Below the pieces are notes generated by a model. That model did not search any database. It worked only from the letters and a program-made list of their open reading frames with translations, and was not told the origin of the DNA. This document shows positions 11,315-22,069 of a stretch of 64,000 nt of DNA, piece by piece. This stretch comes from Lithobates sylvaticus (Eukaryota; Chordata; Amphibia; Anura; Ranidae). The stretch's first letter is position 1. Each line of letters opens with the position of its first letter. The DNA lies in contig CM053031.1 of NCBI GenBank assembly GCA_028564925.1, positions 160,940,226 to 161,004,225 of the forward strand. The letters are read 5' to 3'. The translations under genes and the position numbers were made by a program.

Positions 11315-12487
11315 CAGTATCTCACAAAAGTGAGTACACCCCTCACATTTTTGTAAATATTTTATTAAATCTTTTCATGTGACAACACTGAAGACATTAC
11401 ACTTTGCTACAATATAAAGTAGTGAGTGTACAGTTTGTATAACAGTGTAAATATGCTGTCCCCTCAAAATAACTCAACACACAGCCATTAATGTGTGAAC
11501 CGCTGGCAATAAAAGTAAGTACACCCCTAAGTGAAAATGTCCAAATTGGGCCCAAAGTGTCAATGTTTTGTGTGGCCACCACTGCGGCCCAGTCTCCGAA
11601 GGGAGGGGATCATGCTCTGCTTCAGTATGTCACAGTATATGTTGGCATTCATGGTTCCCTCAATGAACTGTAGCTCCCCAGTGCCGGCAGCCCTCATGCA
11701 GCCCCAGACCATGACACTCCCACCATAATGCTTGACTGTAGGCAAGACACACTTGTCTTTGTACTCCTCAGCTGGTTGCTGATACACATGCTTGACACTA
11801 TCTGAACCAAATAAGTTTATCTTGGTCTCATCAGACCACAGCACATGGTTCCAGTAATCCATGTCCTTAGTCTCCCTGTCTTCAGCAAACTGTTTGCAGG
11901 CTTTCGTGTGCATCATCTTTAGAAGAGGTTTCCTTTTGGGACGACCTCCATGCAGACCAATTTGATGCAGTGTGCAGGATTTGGTCTAAGCGCTGACAGG
12001 CTGACCCCCTACCCCTTCAACTTCTGCATCAATGCTGGCAGCATGCAAACGGCTATTTCCCAAAGACAACCTCTAGATATGACGCTGAGCACGTGCACTC
12101 AACTTCTTTGGTCGACCATGGCGAGGCCTGTTCTGAGTGGAACCTGTCCTGTTAAACCAATTTCAACACACCTGCTCCCCATTCACACCTGAAACCTTGT
12201 AACACTAACAAATCACATGACACCGGGGAGGGAAAATGGCTAATTTATCCCAATTTGGACATTTTCACTTTTGTTGCCAGAGGTTTCGCCATTAATGGCT
12301 GTGTGTTAAGTTATTTTGAGGGGACAGCAAATTTACACTGTAATTTACACTGTTATACAAGCTGTACACTCACTACTTTACATTATAGCTTACATTAAAG
12401 TGTAATTTCTTCAGTGTTGTCACATGAAAAGATATAATAAAATATTTACAAAAATGTGAGGGGTGTACTCACTTTTGTGAGATACTG
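11315..12487 (-). mobile_element. Tc1 transposon, TIR CAGTATCTCACAAAAGTGAG
   Basis: Inverted termini match over about 70 bp, starting CAGTATCTCACAAAAGTGAG on both sides, with TG flanking each end where Tc1 elements normally show TA. Length 1173 bp is shorter than usual Tc1 elements of about 1.6 kb. The transposase is on the minus strand and its N-terminal helix-turn-helix part is missing or unreadable, so the copy is non-autonomous now. It is inserted in the Gypsy gag relic. Confidence 0.85.
11540..12190 (-). pseudogene. Tc1 transposase relic
   Basis: The best part (11560-11916) encodes YWNHVLWSDETKINLFGSD and, downstream, GGSVMVWGCMRAAGTGEL and MNANIYCDILKQSMIPS. These match the DDE catalytic domain of Tc1 transposases, which cut and paste DNA at TA sites; the Asp of WSDETK is the second catalytic residue. 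Upstream of 11916 the homology continues in broken frames. The final catalytic Glu region and C-terminus are absent. Not functional. Confidence 0.8.
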
Positions 12488-12489
12488 TG

Positions 12490-13176
12490 TATACCGTATT
12501 TATTATGCCAATCCCCCGCTAATTGTGAGGAAAGGAGCGAGCAGAGCCGAGATACACAAAGCCAAAGTACACTTGGCTTTACTCGGCTCCTCTTGCAGTC
12601 ACGCCCACCTCCACTGATTGCGAGAGGAGCGAGCGCCGCCGAAATACAGAAAGCCGCATGTTCTTTGGCTAGACTCGGCTCCTCTCACAGTCCCGCCCCT
12701 GAATGTGAGCAGAGCCGAGTCTAGCTGAAGTACACTCGGCTTTCTGGTATGTCCACGGTGCTCGCTCCTCTCCTCTCGCAATCAGTGGAGTTGGGCGGGA
12801 CTGTGAGCAGAGCCGAGTCTAGCCGACGTACACTCGGCTTTGTGTTTCTTGGCTCCGCTCGCTCCTCTCCGCTCACAGTCAGCGGAGATCGTGCCAATTT
12901 TAAATCAGGGCAATGCTGCAAAGAGACTGACAAGGCTGCAAAGGCACTGGGCAATGCTGCAAAGGCACTGGGCAAGGCTGCAAAGGCACTGGACAAGGCT
13001 GCAAAGGCACTGGACAAGGCTGCAGATGGACACTGTGCAAGGCTGCAATGATGGACAACGCTGCAGATGGACACTAATAAGGCTAGATTGATGGGAAAAA
13101 ATTTAATTTTTTTTCCTTAAACTTCCCTCCTAAACTTGAGGTGCGTGTTATACGCCGGCGCGATAAATATGGTATA
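12490..13176. mobile_element. Non-autonomous repeat with ataccgtatttat termini
   Basis: Left end ataccgtatttat (12491) and right end ataaatatggtat (13163-13175) are inverted copies. The body has three or more inverted modules with gcagagccgagtctagc text (12545-12850) and a minisatellite at 12912-13030. It encodes nothing credible. The family is not known to me by name. Confidence 0.6.
12912..13030. repeat. Minisatellite, about 21-bp unit
   Basis: Five or so copies of a unit like ggctgcaaaggcactggaca. In one frame it reads as a run of AAKALDK repeats, which is a consequence of the repeat and not evidence of a protein. Confidence 0.8.
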
Positions 13177-14279
13177 TATATTCTACAAACTCCATGCACA
13201 GCATGTAACAACTGTTACCAGGTCACACTTTATCGCTCAAGGAACATAAAACATTTATAATAATCTCTAAATAGAAAATGGGATATTCTTTCTCTAGAAT
13301 CTTACATTAGCAATAAAATTATCCCTAGGAGACTAAGGAAATGGGTTGTCCCTGCAACTCACTTATAAACGGAGAGGTTCTTGGCTAAATGGAAAACACA
13401 ATGCATAGACCATGGCATTTAAGTCATGAAACTTGTAGTGGAGGAGGAAAAGATACAATTAGCTGTTCTCCAGGATCAAATAACAAAGTAAAAATAAACT
13501 AGAACCCTTTAAAGACAAAGCAGAGTTTTCCAAATATAATGATCTACTTAAAAAGGAGATAGACCGGACCCAAAAAAATTTGAAGACATCTAAGCATTCC
13601 AAATTTAAAAGAGATAAAGATGACTGGGAGAAAGGGGAAATCTTCAACCTTACTCCCAGAGGTGGTAGAAGCAGATCCAGAAGGTGAAGGAATACGTCGA
13701 GACCTGGATCAGGCAGAAGTCAAGCTTCATCAGGAAGTGAGGAGGAGGATCAACGTACAGTTGATTTTTTAGTTCCAGGTTTACCCAGACACCCAGGGGA
13801 ATTCTGAAAGGAGACAGAGTAGAAGAAATAGAAGGAGAAAAGGGAAGAGGATGGGGCAAACCCAAAGAGAGTGGAAAACAAAGGAAAGACGATCGAACAT
13901 GGACCAGAAGCAGAGGGAATAGAGGTACTAGACAGTTTGTCAGAGCCAATTGAAAGTTTGAACATAGGAAACGAAGAGACTACAAAGGTAATTAATCAGA
14001 ATTTAAACTGAAAGAAAGACATATTACACTCCTAAGTAGAGGCCTGTCCTTCTCACTAGTAGAACAGATGGAGCACTTTAATGTCTATAAGGACCTGTGA
14101 TTATTGCTTAGGAGGGTTTATTACACACTTTTTTTCTCTGGAAAAGATAATTTAGTCTCAAACGAGGAGGTAGGCGAAGCACAGGATAAGGAAACCTTGG
14201 AGGTTTTTGTTTCCCTACTTGAAGAGGGAGGAGAATCTCAAGAGGAGATTGAGCTGGTAACTGACCCCTGAAAAAGGAA

Positions 14280-15555
14280 ATCCAATTTAAAAATTAGATC
14301 CACATCCATGCCACAGTTTAGAAAGAACAAGTGGCTAGGGGTCTTTTTAGATCTCATACAGGATGGCCTAAGAGATGTAAACTGGCAAAATATGACCTTT
14401 GACAACCTCACCTCTGAGGAATGTAGGGCTCGTCGTGATTAGCAAAATGCTGAGAATCTTGTCATTAAGAAGAGTGACAAGGGGGTGTTGCTATCAGAAG
14501 ATATGTACAAAAAGGAGGAGTAACAACGACTTTTGGCCGATAACCTAACATACAAATAAATTGACTCTAACCAATTTCCCCACTTGGTCGCTCTGATTAA
14601 TGACAGGCTTCTCTTCTCCTTAGAAGCTGATCTATTAACCAAAAATAAACATGGCTATCTGAGAGTAGGGGATTACAACACTCCTACTTTCTATATCATC
14701 CCCAAAATACATAAAAATTAGATCAGTCCCCTGGGAAGACCAATTGTTTTTGCAATCAGGGGTCCCTTAGAGAGGATTGGTAAATACATTGATTCTCTCA
14801 TTAAAGATCTAGTACCAAAATTGCCATCTTATGTTAAAGACACTGGGGATTTCTTGAAGAGAACTGCAGATTTGGTCTTCCCAGGAGACCTGTTACTTGT
14901 GGGTTTAGATGTGGAATCACTTTACACTTCGAAACCCCACTAGCAGCAGTCTTTAATTTTCTGGATGCCAGTTTCCCTGCTCTAGGAGCACAACATTAAT
15001 TCATTATTGAACTTCTGGAACTGGCACTTAAAAATTATTTCTTCCAGTTCCTTAGCTCCTATTACCAACAAACCAGGGGCACAGCATGTTTGCACCTTGG
15101 ATGGTGGGAAGAAGAGGTAGTATATGCCTCGTCGATGTACCTCCGCCATGTTTGCTTATGACTGCGGTACATCAATGATTTTCTTATCCTATGGGAGGGC
15201 TCAAAAGAGGAGCTAACTAGGTTTATGGAGGAACTGAACCATAATACCCATAACATCCATTTAATGCATGTAGTAGATGCATATGAAATTTCCTTTCTTG
15301 ACCTCACGGTAAGGCTCACTGATGGCATTCTTGTATCCAAAACTTGCAGGAAACAGACGGCGGCCAATACTCTGCTATACGCCGGCAGCCATCAACCGGG
15401 GTCCTGGATCTGGGGAATACCAATTGGACAGTTCCAGAGAATCAGGAGAAACTGTACCAGTAAAATGGACTACTAATGTGAGGCAGACAAAATGTATATT
15501 AGGTTTAGGGAGAGGGGTATTCCCACCGCACTTTAAGGAGAGCAAAGTGAATTGC
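14280..15555 (+). pseudogene. PLE2 reverse transcriptase relic
   Basis: Contains the PLE RT blocks DKG, FYIIPKIHKN, GRPIVF, LLLVGLDVESLYTS, YINDFLI-like and FLDLTVRL, with the longest open part at 15225-15476. The C-terminal stretch reads like the I-P-x-G-Q-x-x-R-x-R-R-N-C block that links RT to the endonuclease in this family. At the catalytic block the second Asp position reads N-D. Several in-frame stops exist. The GIY-YIG domain is not seen after 16485. Confidence 0.7.
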
Positions 15556-15557
15556 TG

Positions 15558-16471
15558 AAGTCCAGAGTGTAGCGCTGAAAATATGTGTAGAAATAAGATT
15601 GGAGATTATCCAAACATGTGAAAGTCCATCTCAAAGTCTGACCAACAACGTGAAACAACGAAAAAATAAATAATGTGAAAAAATTCTATCCAAGTTCAGT
15701 GCACAAAATGAACAAGAAAAGGGGAAAAATCCAAATTTGTGTAATTTCGATCTGCCTACCAGAACCAAGTTGTCAATGAGCGATGTGATCAAAAGGTAGC
15801 AGGTGAGACTTGATCAAAGCGACAAAAGAAGACCAGATCCAGACTCCTCCAGTAAATGTTTCATCCAATGGCGGATATCATCAGAGGCAAGCACGCGTAC
15901 CTGTTATTTTATACATGCCCTGATGTCTCTTTTTTGATGTAAGTAGACTGTACAATAAAATCTTTGATTTTACCTTGCGGGCTTCACTATTGGTTGCTTT
16001 TCTTCCTTCACCCTGTGGGAGATTTCTTTAGCATATTCCATCTACCTGGGTTTGCGAATCCTGTCATCTAACAATTACTGGAGGAGTCTGGATCTGGTCT
16101 TCTTTTGTCGCTTTGATCTCACCTGCTACCTTTTGATCACATCGCTCATTGACAACTTGGTTCTGGTAAGCAGATCGAAATTACACAAATTTGGATTGTT
16201 CCCCTTTTCTTGTTCATTTTGTGCACTGAACTTGTATGGAATTTTTTCACATTACTTATTTTTTCGTTGTTTCACGTTGTTGGTCAGACTTTGAGATGGA
16301 CTTTCACATGTTTGGATAATCTCCAATCTTATTTCTACACATATTTTCAGCGCTACACTCTGGACTTCATATATTTTTAGTTTGCTTATCAACAAACTGT
16401 GTTGGCTGCTATCACTGTACACTTTTTGGAATTAGCGCAGATATTTGGTTCACCCGTTTTTGACATTCAAA
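15558..16471. mobile_element. Fold-back PLE-tail insert with 14-bp target duplication
   Basis: The element is flanked by CAAAGTGAATTGCT at 15544-15557 and again at 16472-16485. Inside, 15560-15860 is the reverse complement of about 16075-16375, separated by a spacer of roughly 210 bp. Both arms carry the cagcgctacact text found at other PLE tails. It has no coding sequence. A 14-bp duplication points to insertion by target-primed reverse transcription and not by a cut-and-paste transposase. Confidence 0.75.
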
Positions 16472-16540
16472 GTGAATTGCTAATAACAAAACGAGAAACA
16501 ATCTCCTTGAGCCCCATTGTATTAAATCACAGGCTAGTCC

Positions 16541-17420
16541 TTGTCCCATGTTCACAAAAAAATACTTAGTGATATCCTGCTGATGCAAGTAAAGCTGCTG
16601 CAGGATGGCCAAGGTCAAGTTCCAGCACCTGGCCATATAACATTTCAGTCAGTTTGCAGGCAGGTTGTGTTGTCACTGATTTTCAGCCAGGCAAACACTG
16701 TCTGTGTCTGGTCACCCAAAGCGGATGCACACTCTTATGGCCTGCAACAGAAGATCATGGAAACCAGGGAACATAAGTAAGAACCAATGCACTACTAAGT
16801 TAAGGATGTTTGCCAGGCAAGGCACATGTGTGAACTTTCTCTGCTGAAGCGCGGACAGCATATTGGTGCCAATTTTAAAAAGACCTTTCCTAGCACAAGT
16901 TGGCATGGGGACAACAACATATCAGCCTGCCCCTGAAGAGCTTGCCAGCTGCAAAACACCAAGGTAGTGTGTTATCTGGGTAAATTGCATAGGCTCTGTT
17001 GTTTGGGTAGGGGTGGTGATTCTGATGAATCTATGAGGCCAGTGATCAGGAGGGGGTAGAGGTACCTGAGCTGTCACCATCATCAAATTGCATTATACAG
17101 GGTGACACCACCAGTTTCAGAAGTGTGCCTTGTCCTGTGTCCATCTCTGCTGCCAGCAAATGTACTCAATGTATGGTGAAGGAGATAAAATGAATCCCTG
17201 CCCATGCTTTCTGTGTTTTCTAAAGCACATATCTGTGGACCCTTCCACTGACTGTATGGTCCTTCATATGGAGACATACTCTTTTGCATGGGGTGACCCT
17301 CTGGGTGGAAAAATGATGGCTGGGTGCCTTCCACTGTGGTTCAATGCAGGCAGCAAAGAAGGGGGCAGACTCTACTAGTTGGAACAGGAGCAGCTGTAAA
17401 GCCAGCAAATTTGGCAAGCT
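16541..17420 (-). pseudogene. hAT transposase relic
   Basis: Minus-strand text reads WAGIHFISFT, then LLAAEMDTGQGTLLKL, IGTNMLSAL with HVPCLANILNLVVHWFL, and WNLTLAILQQLYLHQQDI. The same blocks, better preserved, occur at 62998-63948: HGQGCYLSFRAHWVTLLAA, NGTNLLSALRQG, HVPCLAH and WNSTLAMLQRL. So this is a decayed copy of the same ZBED-like hAT lineage. hAT transposases are DDE enzymes producing 8-bp duplications. Several stops and shifts; termini were not found. Confidence 0.65.
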
Positions 17421-18583
17421 GGCATTGAGATGCTGGATGTTAGGGCAACTATGAAAATGTTTTCTTCTTATTTTTAATAAGTCCCAGAGAGATGAAAATA
17501 GATGACTCCACTGGTGAAGATCAGCAATCTCAAATGTATGGTGAAAAACCCTCCACCTTCAATCTAAGTGCTACGCTCACCTCAGAGCATGGACTCCTGA
17601 GCTAACAGGTGTTCATGCATGCAGGTCCCACACAATAGGTAGACAGCAAAATAGGCCAGTTAATCCACTCCTCCAGACCAATATCGCAAAAAGGAGCACC
17701 AAACCATATATAAATAAATAAAGAAGGGGAGATCTAAGTGCTCACTGTGCAAAGGTTACAATTTATTAAGGTCCAATAAGAACTACTCACATGTATTGTA
17801 AAAAAAACGAGCATGTACCACTACAGTGTGCTGAATAATCCAAGGATGACAGCGGGTGACATCATCTGTGCATGGCTCCTCCCTGCAGGTGGATAATACA
17901 AATCCTGGTAGTACCCCCAGTTAGTCATAGAGGACATTTCCCCCACTTATTCTCTGTGTTATCTAAGGGGGTAAAAGTCTGGGTGTATGGAGGGTCCAGG
18001 GTTCCTCTTAGTGTGGGGTTACCTTCTGAACCTGGGGTCTGGTTCACTATTCTTTTGGGACAGCTGGTGTATGGCAAGCAGAGTGGTTGAGTAGTTCCCT
18101 GTAGTGAGCTCACTGCTGGAGGTTAGTGTAGTGTTTATATGCTTTTGGGTCTCCTTTCCCTTTCAGCTAATAAAAAACTAAAAACTCAATGGCGCAAAAA
18201 AGAAGAATAATAAAGTCCAGAAGGTTAATAAATCCAATTCGGACGAATCACTAGTATGATGACTGCAGCTCTTCCAGCAGAGTGTTGGATGATCAAGCTC
18301 ATCATCATCAGTCTTTAGTCACCAGCAGGACTCGATAGAAAGTGGCCAAAATGCTGGCAGATGGAACCAGGCAGCAACTGTGTTGTGGAGGAGGCATCCA
18401 GCTGAGGAGGGATGCAAGGCTTTACAAAAGAGCCTTGTAGAGTTCTGAAACATGTTACTGCCCATATCCTACTGACGATTACAGCTCTGCTTTTTTTTTT
18501 CCCTTTAAGCTACCTGTCTGGCCATGGAGAGTGCCTTGGCTGAAGATTCAGTATTTACTCTGTGTTTGGTCCTGCAGGAACTG
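17421..18583. other. Unclassified repeat debris, probably PLE tails
   Basis: No protein motifs. The stretch 17690-18180 resembles the A/T-rich untranslated tails of PLEs seen elsewhere in the window. At 18402-18458 there is CTGAGGA, then a perfect AAGGCT/AGCCTT stem, then GAAACATG, a variant of the hammerhead-like signature. No termini could be placed. Confidence 0.4.
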
Positions 18584-18882
18584 TAAAGCCTCATACACAT
18601 GATCAAACTTTGTACAAACTTTCCCGTGGATTTCTGTACAAAGGGCGTTGTCCGTGAACTTGTGTTGCATACACACGATCAGACTTTTAGGCAACAAACA
18701 CGAACGTAGTGACGTTACAACGTACTGACAACACTTCGCAAGAGGACATTCAATTCTTCGGTGTCACCCTTCGTGCTCCTTCTGCTAATTTCGTGTTAGT
18801 AGACGTTTGGTCAGTGCTGATTCACGGTTTTCAGTTCTGTGCATTTCTTGTGTGTTTCCGACCGTTCGTTGGGCAACCAGCC

Positions 18883-21071
18883 ATGTTGCACAATCCTAGG
18901 AGAGAGCATGCTATTTATGGGCTTGGAGTTCTTGCTGTGACTCTAGCCCGGTCCAGGAATAATCGGAGTAGTAGGATGAGGAGTGTTTTGGACGAATCTT
19001 GGCTACTTAATCGTGACCAATTTAGCCATATGCCATAAGCCATATGTAGCCTTGCTGCATTAGCTGCAGGAGAATAATCCAAATGATTATCGTAATTATC
19101 TCCGGATGACGGACTCCTGCTTTCAGCAAATATTATCCTTGCTTTCCCCCTATATCATGAAGCAGGACACCTGCATGAGGGCTGCTATTCCAGCAGAGCA
19201 AAGGCTCATAGCCACCTTGTGTTATTTGGCAACAGGGAGGAGTCTCTAGGATATAAAGATACCACTGGTATCTCTCCCCAGGCTCTGGGAGTCATTATTC
19301 CTGAGACATGTAGTGCCATCATCCAAGTCCTGCAGAAGGACTATATTCGTGTAAGTTTTTTGCTTTAATATCACCTTCATGTTTTCTAATGTATTTTATA
19401 TTTTTTGTTTTCCATCCTTCCCATTTTTGTAATATGCTGTGAATGAATGTCCTCTTTGTCCTCATGCATGCTGTAACCTTTTCCGTGGCCTACATGCATA
19501 TTTTCCTTCACTAACTTCACTTTATGCTTAATTTTTATGTTTACTCTAAAAAAGTCCCTTTTTTTGTGTGGCGCAAACACTTATTTTAAACCCCCCTCCA
19601 AAAAAAAAATGATAGAGTCAACCGATACAACTACTCTATCTGCTGATTTTGCTAAACACATACACAGTATACCTAATTTTTTGAGTTAAGATTGCTGTAT
19701 AAATTCTCAAAAGCATGTAGTGCAAGGGCCTGCCTGATTACCTTCAAAATGTACAAATTATACGTTCGGTATGATGAATTTAGCATTATGATGGGCTCCC
19801 ACCACTCCTGTGCTGTGCTCATTATGAGGGGCTACCACCATCCCTGTGCTGACTTCCTGGGTTTTTAACTTCATCATAACGAATAATCATAATTAACAAA
19901 CATTGGTATTATTTTGTCCGATGTATGTCAAAATGTGTATAGATTTGGACAATGTGCATTCTTATTTTTGGATTATGCCACTTCTTACCTGTCCACTGGC
20001 ATGCCAATCTTGTAAAGATGTATGGGCTTGCCAAATTAAACTTAATTTTTAATGCATTTAGCTCTCATGGAAGTGTAGAGGTTTACTTGTCCAAAACATC
20101 TACCCATTCAACCCCCCCCCCCCTAACATTTTTAAAATGTGCCACCAGAGGGGCTGAGGGAGCATATAATTATAACTTACCCTTTTTTTTTATAAATACA
20201 CATTTATACGATTATGTTGCCCCCAATGTTTGTGTCAAATATGGTTGCAATTTTATGTGCTCAAGTATTAATTTTTTTTCTTTGTTTGACTCCACAGTTT
20301 CCTTCAAACACCCAGCAATGGCAGGATGTGGCGGCCCAGTTTGCCAATTTATGGAATTTTCCCAACTGTGGAGGTGCCATTGATAGCAAGCATGTGAGGA
20401 TAGTCCCACCACCAAACTCAGGATCCTATTATTTTAATTATAAAGGGTTTTTCAGCATAGTTCTGCTTGCTGTGGTGTCAGCCAACTACGAGTTTCTGTA
20501 CGTTGATGTTGGTATGAATGGCCACCACTCTGATGGAGGTGTGATGATGCGTACAGATCGGCTACAGAAAGGGACATTACATTTTCCACATGCTCAAGAC
20601 AATATTGAGGGACAAAATTTTGTGTTTGTGGCAGATGAGGCCTTTTCTTTGGGGGAACATATTCTAAAACCCTTTCCAATGAGAAACCTCACCCCAGAAC
20701 AACAAATTTTCAATTATCGCCTCTCTCGTGCCAGAAGGGTTGTGGAAAATGCATTTGGCATTCTTTCGAGTAGATTTAGGCTCTTTTTAACCGCCATAAA
20801 CTTGGCAGAGTATACAATTAACCATGTGGTGTTATGCTGCTGCATCCTACATAATTTTTTAAGGAGGAATGCTTCCAGCTACATTGCCTCAGGGCAAACT
20901 GATGAGCCTTCTTTTTCCCAACCAGCTAAAGAGGCTGTGATGCCAGATCTCGAAAGTGCGCGTGCTGGTTTGGGCTCCCAGAATGCCCGTCTTGTCCGTG
21001 AACAGTATATGGACTACTTTGTGGGTAGAGGGGCAGTGCCTTGGCAGCAAAATGTATTTGATAATGAGTAA
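18883..21071 (+). pseudogene. Harbinger transposase (HARBI1-like nuclease), two exons, exon 1 broken
   Basis: Exon 1 (18883-19350) starts MLHNPRREHAIYGLGVL and includes NDYRNYLRM, CMRAAIPAEQRLIATLCYL and ISPQALGVIIPETCSAI. Its donor GTAAGT lies at 19351. The acceptor CACAG ends at 20297 and exon 2 (20298-21071) joins in phase 0. Exon 2 is open for 257 codons and shows the DDE nuclease blocks GGAIDSKHVRI, YVDVGMNGHHSDGGV, FVADEAF and SRARRVVENAFGIL. Exon 1 holds two in-frame TAG codons (19052-19075 region, and after ATGRSL near 19248) and a shift next to a duplicated gccatat at about 19025-19045. Expected length, about 414 residues, fits the family. The protein would cut at element ends and paste into TWA sites. 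Confidence 0.85.
20298..21071 (+). CDS. Harbinger transposase catalytic exon, open
   Basis: Uninterrupted from the splice acceptor to the stop at 21069. The three acidic positions are visible: D in GGAIDSKH, D in SDGGV or the preceding VDVG, and E in VVENAFG. The tail has a HNFLRRN block typical of HARBI1-like proteins (CCCILHNFLR). Intactness of this exon contrasts with the broken exon 1. Confidence 0.8.
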   Translation, partial: FPSNTQQWQDVAAQFANLWNFPNCGGAIDSKHVRIVPPPNSGSYYFNYKGFFSIVLLAVVSANYEFLYVDVGMNGHHSDGGVMMRTDRLQKGTLHFPHAQDNIEGQNFVFVADEAFSLGEHILKPFPMRNLTPEQQIFNYRLSRARRVVENAFGILSSRFRLFLTAINLAEYTINHVVLCCCILHNFLRRNASSYIASGQTDEPSFSQPAKEAVMPDLESARAGLGSQNARLVREQYMDYFVGRGAVPWQQNVFDNE

Positions 21072-21401
21072 ATATTTGACTTATTCATAAAATACTATTT
21101 CATTTGAACTACTGTTGTCTGTGTTTACTAGGTTTGCAAATAACCTTGATCTTTGTCATTTTTTGCCGCTAGTGCAAACCAACCTGATGTGCAACATCTC
21201 GCTTTGAGCTAACTATTATGTTGTGCTGTATCTCGGCTACACACATTTTAGAGTACACTGTCAATGTAACTACATCAACTTAACAAATATACTGGTATTG
21301 AGCATTGAAATAAGAAGCCACACATTGTTGTTAGTTCCAAATTTTTAATCTGCGCATCATGTGCGTTTATAAAAAAAATTTTTTTTTAGTTTTTTTAAGA
21401 A

Positions 21402-21625
21402 ACAGGCGTGTTTTAAAACATAACTTACATAACTCTGGAACTTACAAAGTTCAACATCTAAAAAATGTAGGCAAATATCACACATATATTTTTATTTTTT
21501 TCCCATCAATATATATATATATATATATTGGGAAAAATAGGCATGTTTAAAAACATAACATGCACAACTATGGAACTTACAAAGTTCAACGTATACACCT
21601 TGAAGGCAATATTAGACATTATAGT
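21402..21625. repeat. Direct repeat pair around a (TA)n run
   Basis: About 85 bp at 21402-21490 recurs at 21535-21625 (both contain ggaacttacaaagttcaac), with an alternating TA tract at 21509-21530 between them. Located 3' of the transposase inside the Harbinger. Confidence 0.75.
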
Positions 21626-21676
21626 GTCAAAAAATTCTTGATATTGCCTTTATCAGATGGGGTGATGTCACCCCTG

Positions 21677-21933
21677 TAAAAGCCAAATTTTGAAGATGCA
21701 CACAAATTGGGAGTCCAAATGGGTAATGTCAACATGTGCTATCTCCCATCATGTGGGAATGAATGGATTTGTTTTGTGGATGCAATCCCTTCCTCTCACC
21801 TACTAGCGTTATGAAGAAGGGATTGAGGAAGGGGTTGCACCCACAAAACGCATACATTTTGATCTAATGATGGCAGATAGCACATATTGACACACCATGT
21901 GCATCTTCAAAATTTGGCTTTTAAAACTTAAAA
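21677..21933. repeat. Imperfect inverted repeat in Harbinger spacer
   Basis: The left arm from about 21680 (aaagccaaattttgaagatg) is mirrored by the right arm ending at about 21928 (catcttcaaaatttggcttt). The arms share several blocks, including the gtgctatct and ttttgtggatgcaa stretches, over about 115 bp each. Confidence 0.8.
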
Positions 21934-21960
21934 AAAACATTAAAATCGGAATGTGGACAT

Positions 21961-22069
21961 CATCATGCAGCAGGAAATGAAGAACATGATAAAAATGTTT
22001 TTAGGGGAAAAAAGGATTAGATTCTCCCTAAAACATCGATCATGTTCTTCATTTCCTGCTGCATGATGT
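21961..22069. repeat. Inverted duplication of the 3' end of the Myb-like gene
   Basis: About 49 bp at 21961-22009 is the reverse complement of 22021-22069, the last coding bases of the Myb-like gene, leaving a loop of about 11 bp. The duplicated text includes tgcagcaggaaatgaagaac. Such a structure could fold into a strong hairpin at the 3' end of that transcript. Confidence 0.8.

Larger units (their letters stand above)
13180..16540 (+). mobile_element. Penelope-like retroelement relic 2 (PLE2)
   Basis: Coding pieces in order: N-terminal region with YISNKIIPRRLRKW (13305-13345), KFKRDKDDWEKGEIFN (13605-13645), IKKSDKG (14465-14485), FYIIPKIHKN (14690-14720), VGLDVESLYTS (14900-14930), YINDF (15171-15183), NAYEI-like text followed by SFLDLTVRL (15290-15315), and a degenerate IPIGQFQRIRRNC (15415-15455). 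This is the standard order of a Penelope ORF. It is broken by many stops and shifts and split by the fold-back insert at 15558-16471. Confidence 0.75.

Noticed and set aside
12749-13051. AAKALDK-repeat protein
   Set aside because: Direct translation of the 21-bp minisatellite; no start context or related frame outside it.
13650-13965. Hydrophobic minus-strand frames of 71-99 codons that look membrane-like
   Set aside because: Antisense shadow of the basic, purine-rich PLE2 N-terminal region.
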